This document shows, one piece after another, positions 49,828-61,015 of a DNA stretch of 64,000 nt. The stretch is from Phoenix dactylifera (Eukaryota > Streptophyta > Magnoliopsida > Arecales > Arecaceae). Below the pieces are notes generated by a model, which saw only the letters and a list, made by a program, of their open reading frames with translations, searched no databases and was not told where the DNA came from. The position numbers and the translations under genes were made by a program. The stretch is taken from positions 17,115,646 through 17,179,645 of the forward strand of contig NC_052399.1 of assembly GCF_009389715.1 (NCBI RefSeq). The letters run 5' to 3'. How positions within the stretch are numbered: the first letter of the stretch is position 1; every line of letters begins with the position of its first letter.

Positions 49828-51337
49828 GATGCATCTAATCAATACATTAAGCAATTCAAACTTGTTTTGACCCGATTTTAAGGCAAACTCCATCATTCTT
49901 ATATCTTTATGATCATATTAGGCAGCCATGACCACATAATAAAACTCCAGAGCGTGCATACCGTCTTGGAATCATTTGTATAATAAATGGATCTACAAAT
50001 AAACAAATCAAACTTCAATTTTAGTTAAATTTTCAGCTCGTCATTACATATCTATGCTATATCTTCGGTTGACAAATAAGCGAAGGCGGCCCAATCAAAT
50101 CACTCTTGCCTGCATAAGACTATGGAACAAAAGTAATAATCTGAAATATGCAACATATATCTAGTCGATAATTTGACATATATTTTCACTAATCTAGGAT
50201 AGATTAAGCAATTTCAGATTCACATCAACACTCTTTAGGTCTTTAAACATTATTTTTTGATAAATAGAGCTGATCCATATAAATGTCCCAATCGGTGTGG
50301 TCTCTGCAAGATTATGTGCATTGCATGTAGGACATCCATTATGTTTAGATTTAAGACAGGCTACAAGAAAATAAGCTTGCATGAGTTCTCAAAACTTATA
50401 AGAGCTCGTTTGGTTCGCGGAAAGCATTTTTCCTTCTACAAATATGATTCATGGAAAGAAGATTCCTAAAAAGAGAATGCCTGAGAATGTACTTTTGGCA
50501 TGTTTGGTTAAACATGGAAAAATGACAGATTTCCAAAGTGTTTATGTTTGGTTGACTATCCACTTTCTTGGAAAAGTTATGTGTAATTCCTATTATATCT
50601 TTAATAAAAATTAGATCTTTAATGTCTCTTTAACGCTGAAAGGTTTTTTTGGAAAAAATAAAGATAGAGTGATTCTCGCCTCATGGAAAAGTAACTTTCT
50701 CATGTTTCTCATGTAAAGACTTTATCATGAAATGTGAAAATAATATTTCCATAAGAATATAACTTTTCATCTTTCTCCTTTGAAAACTCCAACCAAATAA
50801 GAGGCATCTCATTACTTTTTCGTTGACCACACTTTCTCTCCTTCTTTTCCTGCAAACCAAATGAGCCCTAATAATTGTATACATGTGCCGGATGATCAGA
50901 GACGGATATTTGTGTCCCTGGTCAAAATAAAACTGATCAAGGACTAGCTTCATTCTCATCGATCTGAACCGTCCATTAAGAGAACGATACACGCCAACTC
51001 CCATGTCCGACAGTACAGCCGGCCTAGGTAGGCAGCGCAGAATCTAAATCCAGAGATACTTTCTCCCAACACGACAGCCTTAACGATAGATAGTAGCCTC
51101 GAACAGTACCACGGACGATACGCGTCATGCAAACGCTTGCTTGAAACGACGCCAGCTGTTCTAGTTGGAACATCTGATCCGGAATTCGGCATTCGTCCCC
51201 TTATTTACCACCAGTCCACTCTCGCCGGCGAAATCGAACCAAGTGCCGAGTGGAAGACGTGGAAAACGAGGAACCGAGGACGACAAAAGCCCTAACGCTA
51301 CCCCTAGCTCTGCGATTGCGCCGCCCCGCTGCCGGTG
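49828..51337. other. Gene-free stretch and HPR promoter
   Basis: AT-rich DNA up to about 50.9 kb, then increasingly GC-rich sequence that should hold the promoter and 5' UTR of the reductase gene. No specific control element is claimed. Confidence 0.45.
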
Positions 51338-54300
51338 ATGGAGTCCCTTGGCGTCCTCCTCACCTTCCCCACGAACTCCTACCTTGAGGAGGAGCTCAGC
51401 AAGCGGTGCAAGCTCTTCCGCCTGTGGGAGACCCCGCCGGAGAAGCGGCGGGAATTCCTTCGGGCGAACGCCGCCTCGATCCGGGCGTTGGTGGGCAACT
51501 CCGGGGTCGGGGCGGACGCGGAGATGATTGATGCGCTGCCGGCGCTTGAGATCGTGGCGTCCTTCGGCGTGGGGCTCGACAAGGTGGACCTCGCCAAGTG
51601 CCGGAAGAAGGGGATCCGGGTCACCAACACCCCCGACGTCCTCACCGACGACGTCGCCGACCTCGCGATCGGTCTCGCCCTCGCCACCATGCGCCGGATC
51701 TGCGAGGCCGACCGCTACGTCCGGAGTGGGGCCTGGAAGGCCAAGGGCGATTATAAGCTCACCTCAAAGGTTTGGGAAGGATTCTTCTTCTCTTCTTATT
51801 AGGATTCTTTCATGGAAATCTCAAAAAAATCGTGTCTTTTATTAAGAATTTACATCAGATAGCATGGCTGTTTTGTTTGCTTTCGTATCCTGTCGATCTC
51901 TTATTTTTCAGTTCAAACCCAACCTAAAATATTCTAGCTTATTCAAGAAGTGGACAAAATATCCTATTGATCTCTGATTGCTGACTTTCTCCCATTATTT
52001 TTCGAGTTCTTTTTTTTTTTTCCTTTTTCATCCTATGTCCTTTTCTCTTTCCTTTCACCTTCATGTCCTCTAGACCTCTATCTCTTTGCACCCATATTCT
52101 TCCACTACTTCCTCTGCCCCACCCCCCGCGCCCCTCTTTTCTTTTTGCCTATGTATCATGTGGGAGATGCAAAGATCAAATGCAAACTATAATGCGTACG
52201 AGAAGCATAGGGACTAATTGGGAGATCCTCGGGGTTTTGCAGAATCCACCATGAGAAGAAATTTTATTTATAACTCAAAGATATTCCTTATTGAATTCGT
52301 AGGTATGTCTTCCTCTATTTACAAAGCCATCGGGGAATACCTCGTAAACCAAGACACTTGAAAAATTCTTTCCAACCAATATCATACCACCTAAGATTTT
52401 TAATTGAACCCAAATATAATATATAAATTTTCTTCAAATGGCAGAAACTCAACACTAATCCCATTTTGAAACTTTAAGCCAACTTTTGACCCTCCTAATC
52501 ACCAAACTAGCTAAAACTCAAAATATAAAACTTCTTGTTAACTTCAAGACAATTAGTATCATGTCCCAAAGGAACATGTATAACTCAAGTTATGTCACCG
52601 GAAAGAAAGCTACCTTGCAAGACCCAAAAATTAGGAAAATCCTATTTCTATTAGGAATCTTGATTTGCATCAAAATATTATTCGAATATATTTGGTGTTC
52701 CCCATAGTTGAGGAGGAATATTGCTTGGTGTACTTTAGCGTAAGCTCCATTATGAAATTTTAGATTAAGAAATGTGTGCAATATAAAAAGGCTATTAAAG
52801 TGGAACTAAAAATTGAAGTTGCTAACAGTCTGCATGGCATACTAAATCTCGATCTTTATGAAGCTCATTGGATAATCTAGTGGACCTAGACTACATGGGG
52901 TATGTTCAAATTAATAGGCCAATTATACTGATCGAGAAAATATCTCATTTGTCATAAAAGATAATTGAAGGAATGCCATCTTGTAAGCTGATTCCTAGTT
53001 CATATCTGAAATCAGGTCGATCATTTCTGGAAATCATGATGCTTTATTAGTTCGATTATGTCCTCTTTCCCAAATTTTAAGGAGTGTTAGTACCCTGCTA
53101 GACCACCAAATCTTGAATATTTCAACTTCCGTCTGCTGATATGCTTATCTGAACAGTTCTTATTTTCAGTTGCAGATCTTCGGTAAGATAAAAGATGGAA
53201 TATTTGAAGATCTGGAAGTTGTGAATCAACTCTGTGTCTAGGATGGACCTTCACCTATCACAAGAGACAACTCTAGCAAATTAAAATGAGGACTGCTGCT
53301 ATGTGTCCAAATTCTAATTAGATTAACTCCACCTGACATCGGAGAATAGACATATTTCAGGAGGAGGACTCTATGCATCTGGTTTATACACCTAAAGCAT
53401 GTAACAGCTTAAAAGATAAGCAACCAATAATGAGATATCTGAAACAAAAAAGGGTTCATGTATAGTTAATAGCATAATATCATAACCTGGTGTATTGTCA
53501 AATAAGGGTTTGGTTTATAAAACTTTGTTCGCTGATTGTTCTATCAATGACTAAATCTGGTATTGCTGCCGGCTTCTGTAGATCATTTCTAGCAACTTAT
53601 GTTTATGTTGCTCTATGTTTTTCCTTCTACTTTTCCTACCTTTTCCCATAGATCCAAGCTCTTCTCCTTACAGGAGCCTTCTTCACTCTCTTCTTTCTAG
53701 CTTCACAAAATATCCATTCAACATTTCTATCCGCCTCTTTTATCTTGTTTGCTTAGACTCTCTTTGTTCCTTCACATTCATAACCATGCAACACTGTGGG
53801 CCTTGCTGCTGGATTGATATACTTGCCCTCAAGCCACCAAGTCTTGCCTTTATCACATAACACCCCACAGACGCCTTTCTATTATCAGCTGCCTCACTCT
53901 AATTTTATTAGATTCGCCTTCATGCATATCTCGATTCCTTAGAGTACGCACAACGAAATAATCATAATGTCATAGCTCTTGGTTATCAATTTTGAAGGCA
54001 GCCTCATTTCCTCAATAAAATTGCATTCCACCAAGATCAATCTGAATATAAGTGCAGCATTCCAGCTGTTTGTCGGATGTCTGATTTCACGCCTTTCAAT
54101 TTTACTTGGAAATTAAAAGCTATCAAGGTTAAAATAGTGCATCTCTCTATGCAAGTTCGAGTACCATGAAAACCATTTCCAACAAATGAGAACCACCATC
54201 AGACATGCTGCACTAAGAAAGAACTTAGGTCCCACATCGTGTCATTTAATTTAAGAAACTTGTATTAGAATATATATAAATAGAACTGACACCATGCCAT

Positions 54301-54848
54301 AAATTTTTTTTTCCCTTTCTTTCTTGCAGTTCAGTGGCAAAACAGTTGGTATAATCGGGCTTGGCAGGATTGGTTTGGCCATAGCCGAAAGAGCTGAAGC
54401 ATTTGATTGCCCCATCAGCTACTACTCGAGATCAGAGAAGCCGCACACAAATTACAAATACCACTCGAGTGTTGTCGATTTGGCAGCCAACTGCCATGTT
54501 CTCATCGTAGCATGCGCGTTGACGGAGGAAACCCGCCACATCGTCAACCGTGAGGTCATGGATGCCTTGGGTCCAAAGGGTGTGCTCGTGAACGTCGGAC
54601 GGGGGGCTCACGTAGACGAGCCGGAGCTTGTTTCGGCACTGCTCGAGGGCCGCCTCGGAGGGGCTGCCCTCGACGTGTTCGAGCAGGAACCTCATGTTCC
54701 CGAGCAGCTATTTGGATTGGACAACGTGGTGTTGGTGCCTCATGCGGGGAGCGGCACCTGGGAGACTCGCAAAGCAATGGCAGACCTGGTTCTTGGGAAC
54801 TTGGAGGCGCATGCTACCAACAAGCCCCTGCTGACTCCGGTGGTGTGA
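51338..54848 (+). CDS. Hydroxyphenylpyruvate/hydroxypyruvate reductase (HPR2/HPR3 type)
   Basis: D-isomer-specific 2-hydroxyacid dehydrogenase that reduces hydroxypyruvate, glyoxylate and/or hydroxyphenylpyruvate with NAD(P)H; plant HPR2 is cytosolic. Two exons (51338-51769, 54330-54848) join in phase to 316 residues, close to the about 313 of HPR2. No signal peptide. Motifs: [11 protein letters not shown] and [19 protein letters not shown] in the N-terminal half, the dinucleotide loop GLGRIG near residue 153, SYYSRSEKP after the second strand (Ser/Arg there favours NADPH), catalytic Arg in NVGRG, Glu in LDVFEQEP and His in [13 protein letters not shown]. The first exon is very GC-rich, unlike the flanks, as is common in monocot genes. 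The 2,560-bp intron holds no recognised element. Exact substrate preference cannot be read from sequence. Confidence 0.94.
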
Positions 54849-55503
54849 TTGCATGCATAGAATGCAGGAGGGATTTTGTTGTTTTGGGGAGATGATGAAG
54901 GATTTTATCGTAGATTTGTTTGCTTTCTCATCTAGTGGTGGAGTCCATTTGTCATTTTTATCCTGGATGGATGGATGTTTACTTCATGTTGCAATAATCT
55001 CCTTGGGGTTATTCCAATTCTGCCTATGGTTGGCGATGCCATTTGATTTAATTCTATGTTGCACCTATAATACCAGGCGTCTTTATCTCTTTTGAGGGTG
55101 CAGGAAGCCTACAAATGCGATGTTCGATTCGGGACCTGGAACTTCATGCCTGTGAAGTTCCAAATAACTTTTTCCAATCTGCTGCTGCTTTTTTATTTTC
55201 TCCTGTCTCGAATGCTAGCACTCTCTCTACCATTCAGAATCAAGATGGTGAACAGGAAAGGAATATTTGTAAGAATTCATACCAATTGGACTGCTGTTCT
55301 CAGTGCAAACACAGGAACAGGTTAAACCATCAAAAGATAAAGCTAGAAGATTTATCTTATTTCGTTGCTTACAAGAACTTTCGTTGTGTACATCAAGGCA
55401 GTTAGAAGGAGAAGAAAGGTATTTCGACACAAGAAGAGGAAAGGCCCTGAGGGTAAGCAGCATCAGCTCTGCAAGATATAAAGCAGAGGGCGCCAGAGGC
55501 TGG
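54849..55503. other. Convergent intergenic region between HPR and LC8
   Basis: 655 bases holding the 3' ends of both genes. No coding or repeat feature beyond short open frames. Confidence 0.5.
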
Positions 55504-55789
55504 CTAAACAGGAGTAAGAGCAGCAGATTCGAAGATGAGGAAGTAGAGAGTCTCGAAGCAGAAGTAGATGAAGGTGCCCCGCCTGTGGGTGAAGAAGCAG
55601 CCGAAGTTGGAACCCACCACGCACTGCCATCCAGGCCCATACCTCATGTCAAACTCCTGCCACCGTCCGTCACCCCCAACATAAATAAGATACATTACTA
55701 GTATCAATCCAGGATGCAGGAACTGGAGGTGAATCAAAAAGGTTCCAACCTTCGAATTCTTTGATATAAAGAAGAGATAATTTGATGAT

Positions 55790-55825
<36 letters not shown>

Positions 55826-55966
55826 TACCTTTTTGATGTGAGCGGCGATGCTCTTGCAGTCGAGGACATCGAAGAGGTCGAGGGCTTGGGAGGCACAGGA
55901 CATGGCCTGCAGCTGCATCTTTACGGGCATGTCCGTATCGTGGATCACTGCCTTCCCTTCCAACAT
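55504..55966 (-). CDS. LC8-type dynein light chain
   Basis: Small dimeric LC8/DYNLL hub protein. Plants lack cytoplasmic dynein, so it serves other partners, for example nucleoporins. Two exons (55966-55829 and 55656-55504) join in phase to 96 residues. The N-terminus MLEGKAVIHDTDMPVKMQ is short. The core shows MSCASQALDLFDVLDCKSI, AAHIKK, then EFDMRYGPGWQCVVG, SNFGCFFTHRRGTFIYF and ETLYFLIFES, the complete LC8 fold including the peptide-binding strand. The intron sits right after AAHIKK, a usual position in plant homologues. A (TA)n(GA)n tract lies close to the donor site. Intact. Confidence 0.96.
55789..55826. repeat. (AT)n(AG)n compound microsatellite
   Basis: About 20 bases of AT repeat followed by about 16 bases of AG repeat, inside the LC8 intron. 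Confidence 0.9.
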
Positions 55967-57624
55967 CCTCTCTTTCTTTCTCTCTCCAAAATCAAAGAAA
56001 CCCGGAAGGGTCCTTCTTTATCACTCTAAAAGCCTTCCAAATGTGGAGGAATCAACGAAAGAAAAACTACCGACTAAAGCTTTCTTGCCCTCTCTGAATC
56101 CTACTAAAGACGAACAAAAGTCGCTCTCTGTCTCTCTCAATGCTAGCTACTAAAGGCAAAGAAAAGCCTCTGTCTGTCTCTCTCTCTCTCTGACGTGCCA
56201 CTACTAGCCACTTCCACGTGCAATAATGCCGCGGACAGAGGAGATGAGGCAATAAAGCTCACTCAGTGTTCCATTGCAAGAGACATGAAGTAATATTTTT
56301 AAATTTTTTAAATCTTGCGGGCTTCCGGCGATGACATCAAGACAGGGTGCCCTTCTATCATAATCTTTTTTTTTTTCTTTCTCCACGAGTATCATCAAGA
56401 CATGTATGATTATATTATTGAAATCATGTTTTTCATCTATCAGAATTCCGACAAGAAGTCCTCGCGAACATGAAGGAATATCACTACTTTTGCTCCGTAA
56501 TTATTATAAGTATCTGAACAGTAGTTATAAAGGTTATTAATTCAAATTGCTGCAGAAAAAGCAATTGAGGGCGCCCCAGCAGCCAATTGATAATTGAGTG
56601 GTCGAGTAGTCATAAGATTGACACTTTGACAGTATGACAGGATTGCATGCGAGTGAGCTTGCTTTATAAGATAACTCTTTTATGTGCTGCTATCTTCAAT
56701 TGAGTATAAGAGCAGATGAAAGAATTTGCTCGTCCGCATGGAAGCGGTTCATGAATCTTCGCCCACGTAGAAGAGAGCGAGGGCATGTCCTTTCCTCGTT
56801 CTTTAAAGTGGCAATCAAGATGTCCTTTCCCGAACTCTAGGATATGACTCGGAAAGATTTCTTCGCGTTCATGCAGCCCACTCTTTATAATAAAAAAAAA
56901 AAAAGAAAGAAAAAACGAAACGGAATCACATCTTGTACCAAAGAAAGAAAGAAAGAAAGAAAACAGAATCACAGCATTATGTTTAACATGATCCGCATCC
57001 GTTCCTAATTATAGATTTCTGGATTTCAGCATACGAAATTAGCTGAAATGGACCCATTTTTATTTCACCCGAACAATTTTCCGTATGGAACCTGTACCAT
57101 AGATGAAGTGGTCGGAGCCCAATGAGGTTGAATGGCATCCTTTTTATCACATAGTTTATTTATTTTTTTAAGGTTATCAGCATATACTATTTTGTAATGA
57201 GTGTAAACTCACAAATTAATTATTATTTTAATTTTTTATGCTCTGGATGAAATATATGAAATTATATTCTAGACTAAATATTACAATAAACCAAATACAC
57301 AATGATCAGGCCAATATACTTGTCCCAAATTCTAATAAACTCAATACCGGCATGGTGTGATACACCATGTACCGATTTTGCGAACCATTTGTGTCCATTT
57401 GGGTTATCTAATCCATTTCTCCCCATGGTTAGTCGAAAAGGAGGGATGGTGATGACCAAGCAAGTAATCCTATGGAATTTAATTTTTCTTTTCCACTCTT
57501 AAAAAAAAAAAAAGGCTGCATGCAGTCAAAATAGAGTCTCTCCCAAACAGACAGAAGAAAGAAAGTAATAGAAGGATCAGGATGGAAGAGCACATGGAGT
57601 CTTTCTTTCAGTGCCAGAGGCAAA
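55967..57624. other. LC8 promoter side and gene-free stretch
   Basis: A CT-rich 5' UTR-like region lies at 55967-56200. The rest is AT-rich with (AAAG)n near 56940. No exon recognised. Confidence 0.5.
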
Positions 57625-57667
57625 GGACAAAGCTTTTTTTTTTTTGCTGAAAAGGGGACAAAGCTTT
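57625..57667 (-). mobile_element. Minimal poly(T) LINE-tail insertion with 12-bp target duplication
   Basis: GGACAAAGCTTT at 57625-57636 and 57656-57667 brackets a 19-base insert, nine T plus GCTGAAAAGG. On the minus strand this is a short pre-tail followed by poly(A). Confidence 0.65.
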
Positions 57668-58327
57668 GGCTTGGCAAGTAAGGGGTGGCTTGGCCTTTCA
57701 AAACCTTGAAAGTAGCGGTGGGGTTTGGCGCGGTGCTTTTTCTTATTTCTTTCCTTTCACGTGAAGGGAAAAGGTATTAAAAAAATAACGGGTTTCAGGG
57801 GGGTGTGCCCTCAGCAGGGAGATCTTTATAAAGCTGAGCATAGGCGAAGCCTTAGACCTAAATTATATTTATTTTTATTTAAATTTTAGACTAAATTTAT
57901 TTTAAATTTGATATTTTCCGTACTCAAATCCAACACAGCCAGACCTTTAGACTCACATCTACACCCTAACCAATTTAGTTTGGGCCCAACATGCAGCTAG
58001 GGTTCGTAGACATGGGCTAAAAATGAAGAACCAGGTTCCATTCATGTCAAATTATGGACCTCGCATTCATGTCATGGACTTACCAGTTCTGATGAAAATT
58101 AATTAAAACGACTGGATCTTATTGCACTAAGCATGATTTGTTAATGATCATTGCATAAAAATTAATATGCTTAATATTCAAAATTTAGAAATCGAACCGA
58201 CTAAAACAAAACAATCAATTTAGTAAAGAAGATTGCATCTGAAGTGAGGCCAACTCACAACATTCCTAAGTAAGTTTTTGAAATGTGACTCACCACCATA
58301 GGTATCAAGCAGCCAAGCTAAGACCTT
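57668..58327. other. Gene-free stretch left of the MULE
   Basis: AT-rich, no exon or element recognised up to the MULE target duplication. Confidence 0.5.
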
Positions 58328-58336
58328 GCTACTCTC

Positions 58337-58400
58337 GGGTGGTTCTATATACACCCCCCCCTATTGCTCAGGACACCCCCCAAAAATTAAAAAAAAATTA
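58337..58400 (+). repeat. Left terminal inverted repeat of the MULE
   Basis: It pairs with the right end at about 63297-63360. A shortened second copy of the terminal motif (ACACCCCCCC, TTGCTAAGGACACCCC) follows at about 58408-58440, and a third partial one near 58500. Confidence 0.85.
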
Positions 58401-58778
58401 AATACTCTCTACACCCCCCCATTTGCTAAGGACACCCCTAAAAAATTAAAAATTCCTAAATTACCCCCCACCCTCCCCACCCCCTCACCTAAATTGCTCT
58501 CTACACCCCCCAAACCCCCCCCCCCACCCCGCTCTTCCCCTCCCCTCCCGCCGTCTCCCCCTTCTCCCTCTCGTCGCCGGTCGGTGCATTGCACCTCGCC
58601 AACGCCCAAAACCCCCCCCGTTCCCCCTTCTCCCTCTCGTCGCCGGCATTCTCCCGATCTCCGACCACCTCGCCGGCTTCTCCCGGAACCACCTCCCCGG
58701 CCATCTCCCGAGCAACGAGCACCTCGCCGGCGCCTCCACGACCACCTCGAGGTAGCTCCCCCCCCCCCCCCGCCTCCA

Positions 58779-59056
58779 GTGCTCCGTTCGGCACTGGATC
58801 GCCGAACAGAACCCTTCTGTTCGGCTGAACAGTGCCGAACAGAAGCCTTCTGTTCGGCAACCCTCAACCGAACAGAAGCCTTCTGTTCGGCTGCACAGTG
58901 CCGAACAGAAGCCTTCTGTTCGGCTGCACAGTGCCGAACAGAAGGGTTCTGTCCGGCTCTGTGCAGCCGAACAGAATCCTTCTGTCCGGCTCTGTGCAGC
59001 CAAACAGAAGGCTTCTGGTGCCAAATCGCGTGCCGTGCTGAATTTTGTGCCGAACA
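58779..59056 (+). repeat. Left 278-bp subterminal palindromic array
   Basis: It runs from GTGCTCCGTTCGGCACTGG to TTTTGTGCCGAACA. It is built from a self-complementary unit of about 25 bp, GCCGAACAGAAG joined to CTTCTGTTCGGC, with alternating spacers TGCACAGT and AACCCTCAA. Several units carry point changes such as GTCCGG for GTTCGG. It is the inverted partner of 62749-63026. Confidence 0.9.
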
Positions 59057-59121
59057 TTTATGTATGCAATTGAATTATTTTCTTTGATATAGCCTAACAT
59101 TGAATTTCTATATTTTCAGAC

Positions 59122-61015
59122 ATGGATCCCCGTCCCGCCAGAGTTAGACCTACGGCGTCAGCTAGGAGACGTCGTGCTAGGATTGCTTCTCCCGAGCCTG
59201 CTCATATGCCATCGGACTCTCCTGAGTCAGAGCATGATGATATGCCCGCTAGGGGCGAAGACGATGAGTCCGTTGGACCATGTCCAGGAGGTCCAGAGGA
59301 TGAGTCCATCCTGATCAGTTTCAGGACGCATATAGCAGCTTCCATCTGGAGGCAACAGGTATTGTTTATTTGTTATAGCATTATATTTTGTTTATTGATG
59401 TTTTATAAAGTAGTAGTAATTATACATTTATATTACAGGAACGAGCTCCACTAAAGTGCATGAACCATACTGCCAAGGTTGGTGAATGGAAGTGATGGTC
59501 TTTAAACCAACCAAATACCAGGTTCAGAGCACTATTGAGGTAGTCGGGCCTCGTAGAGTTAGTACAGTGCTCTTATCGATTCATCGATAAGATTCTGATT
59601 TCGGGCTTCGTAGAGAGATGGCAGCCCGAGACGAACACCTTTCATATACCATTTGGCGAGATCACTATCACGTTGGATGATGTATCCGCCATTTTAGGGA
59701 TTCCTGTCGCAGGTGCCTCAGTAGCAGTTTCTCCTGAGAGGATGAGTGATCGGGATGCTGAGGAGCTACTTGTGGAGTTGTTGGGGGTGTCAGCTGGAGA
59801 CGCGCGTCAGGAGGTACTGTCATCGCGCGGTCAGTCTGTGAGGATGGAGTGGCTGAGGACTCAGTTTCACTCTGTATCTGATAGAGACAGCCAGCAGAGG
59901 ATAGAGTGTGCAGCACGAGCCTATTTGTTATTTTTGTTAGGCTGCATACTCTTTGCTGATAAGAGTGGGACCAGGGTGCCTATAGCGTATCTGTGTTTAC
60001 TGCGGGATCTGGATAGGGTGAGCACATATGCCTGGGGTACAGCTGCCTTAGCATATTTGTATCGGCAGTTGGGGATTGCGTCGAGGTCATCAGTGAGACA
60101 GATCAGTGGTTATATGACGCTTCTGCAGGCATGGATTTATGAGCATTTTCCAGCACTCAGTCCTCACCCGTCGCTCGAGTATACTGATGCCAGTCCCCGC
60201 GTGCACCGCTGGATGCCCGGTACTCCATCCCGTACCACGATGGACCATTTAGTGGTTCTACGTGAGTCATTGGACCTTTTGAGCATCGATGAGGTACGTA
60301 TCATATTACCATTTGCTTGTGTTTGTCAGTACTTTTAATATGCGATATAGTATAAAACTGAAATGGACCTTTTGTTTTGCAGGTTATTTGGGATCCCCAT
60401 CATCGGCTTCGGGGAGATCGCCCATATATTGATATCACATTTTTTAGTGGCTCCATCAAGTGCCTTGATATCGTAGAACCCTATCATCCAGAAAGGGTTC
60501 TTAGACAGTTTGGTCGTATTCAGACCATCCCTCGAGCGCCACTAGCCCCTACGCGAGCCAACAGAGGTTCCACAGCAGGCTCGTACCGGATACATTACTC
60601 CTATATGGATCAGCTTTGGGAGCGGTGGGAGGACCACGTGTTGAGCCAGGCGAGCAGGAGCCACCCAGTTACCCGGCCATCAGACAGCGTACCGGGATAC
60701 ATGGAGTGGTATCTCCGTATCACGCACGTTGCAGTTCAGCCTCCTCATCTGCGCTCGAGTACTCATTCTGGAGCTAGGGGAGGTCATGATGATGCTGACA
60801 TGCACCGGCGGCGTAATGCAGCTGCACTCGGTATCAGTACCGACATTGTACGGATGGGTCCCTCAGAGGCTACGTCACTAGGTGCCGGGCACCTATTTGA
60901 TGCTATTTCTCAGATGCATCAGGTACTTCTTGGTGATGAGCCTGGCCCGAGTACAGCACCCTCTCATTCGGATCCAGCACCCTCTCATTCGGACGTACAG
61001 CAGTACACAATTTGA
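59122..61015 (+). pseudogene. Plant mobile domain (PMD, MAIN-like) gene inside the MULE
   Basis: PMD proteins (MAIN/MAIL kin) occur both as host genes and within transposons; their molecular role is unknown. Exons by splice signals: 59122-59358 (ATG just after a TTTTCAG acceptor, so a 5' exon lies upstream), 59439-60293, 60383-61015. Exon 2 reads ERAPLKCMNHTAKVGEWK, then TGA at 59493; continues WSLNQPNTRFRALLR, then TAG at 59541; then SGLVELVQCSYRFIDK onward is open to the end. Family blocks: WQPETNTFHIPFGEITITLD, DDVSAILGIPV, YLCLLRDLDRVSTYAWGTAA, LLQAWIYEHFP and VIWDPHHRLRGDRPYID. A Pro/Ser-rich tail ends with a duplicated APSHSD. The two stops make this copy probably non-functional unless read through or skipped by splicing; an intact open frame of about 450 codons remains after them. 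Confidence 0.85.

Noticed and set aside
58797-59050. Array of about 25-bp repeats with spacers that resembles a CRISPR array
   Set aside because: Plant context, palindromic units, spacers of only two kinds, no cas genes, and an inverted twin at the other end of a MULE.
58326-59087. Open frames across the left MULE arm (TEAFCSAAQCR-type repeats)
   Set aside because: Open in several frames because the 25-bp palindromic unit lacks stops; not a protein.
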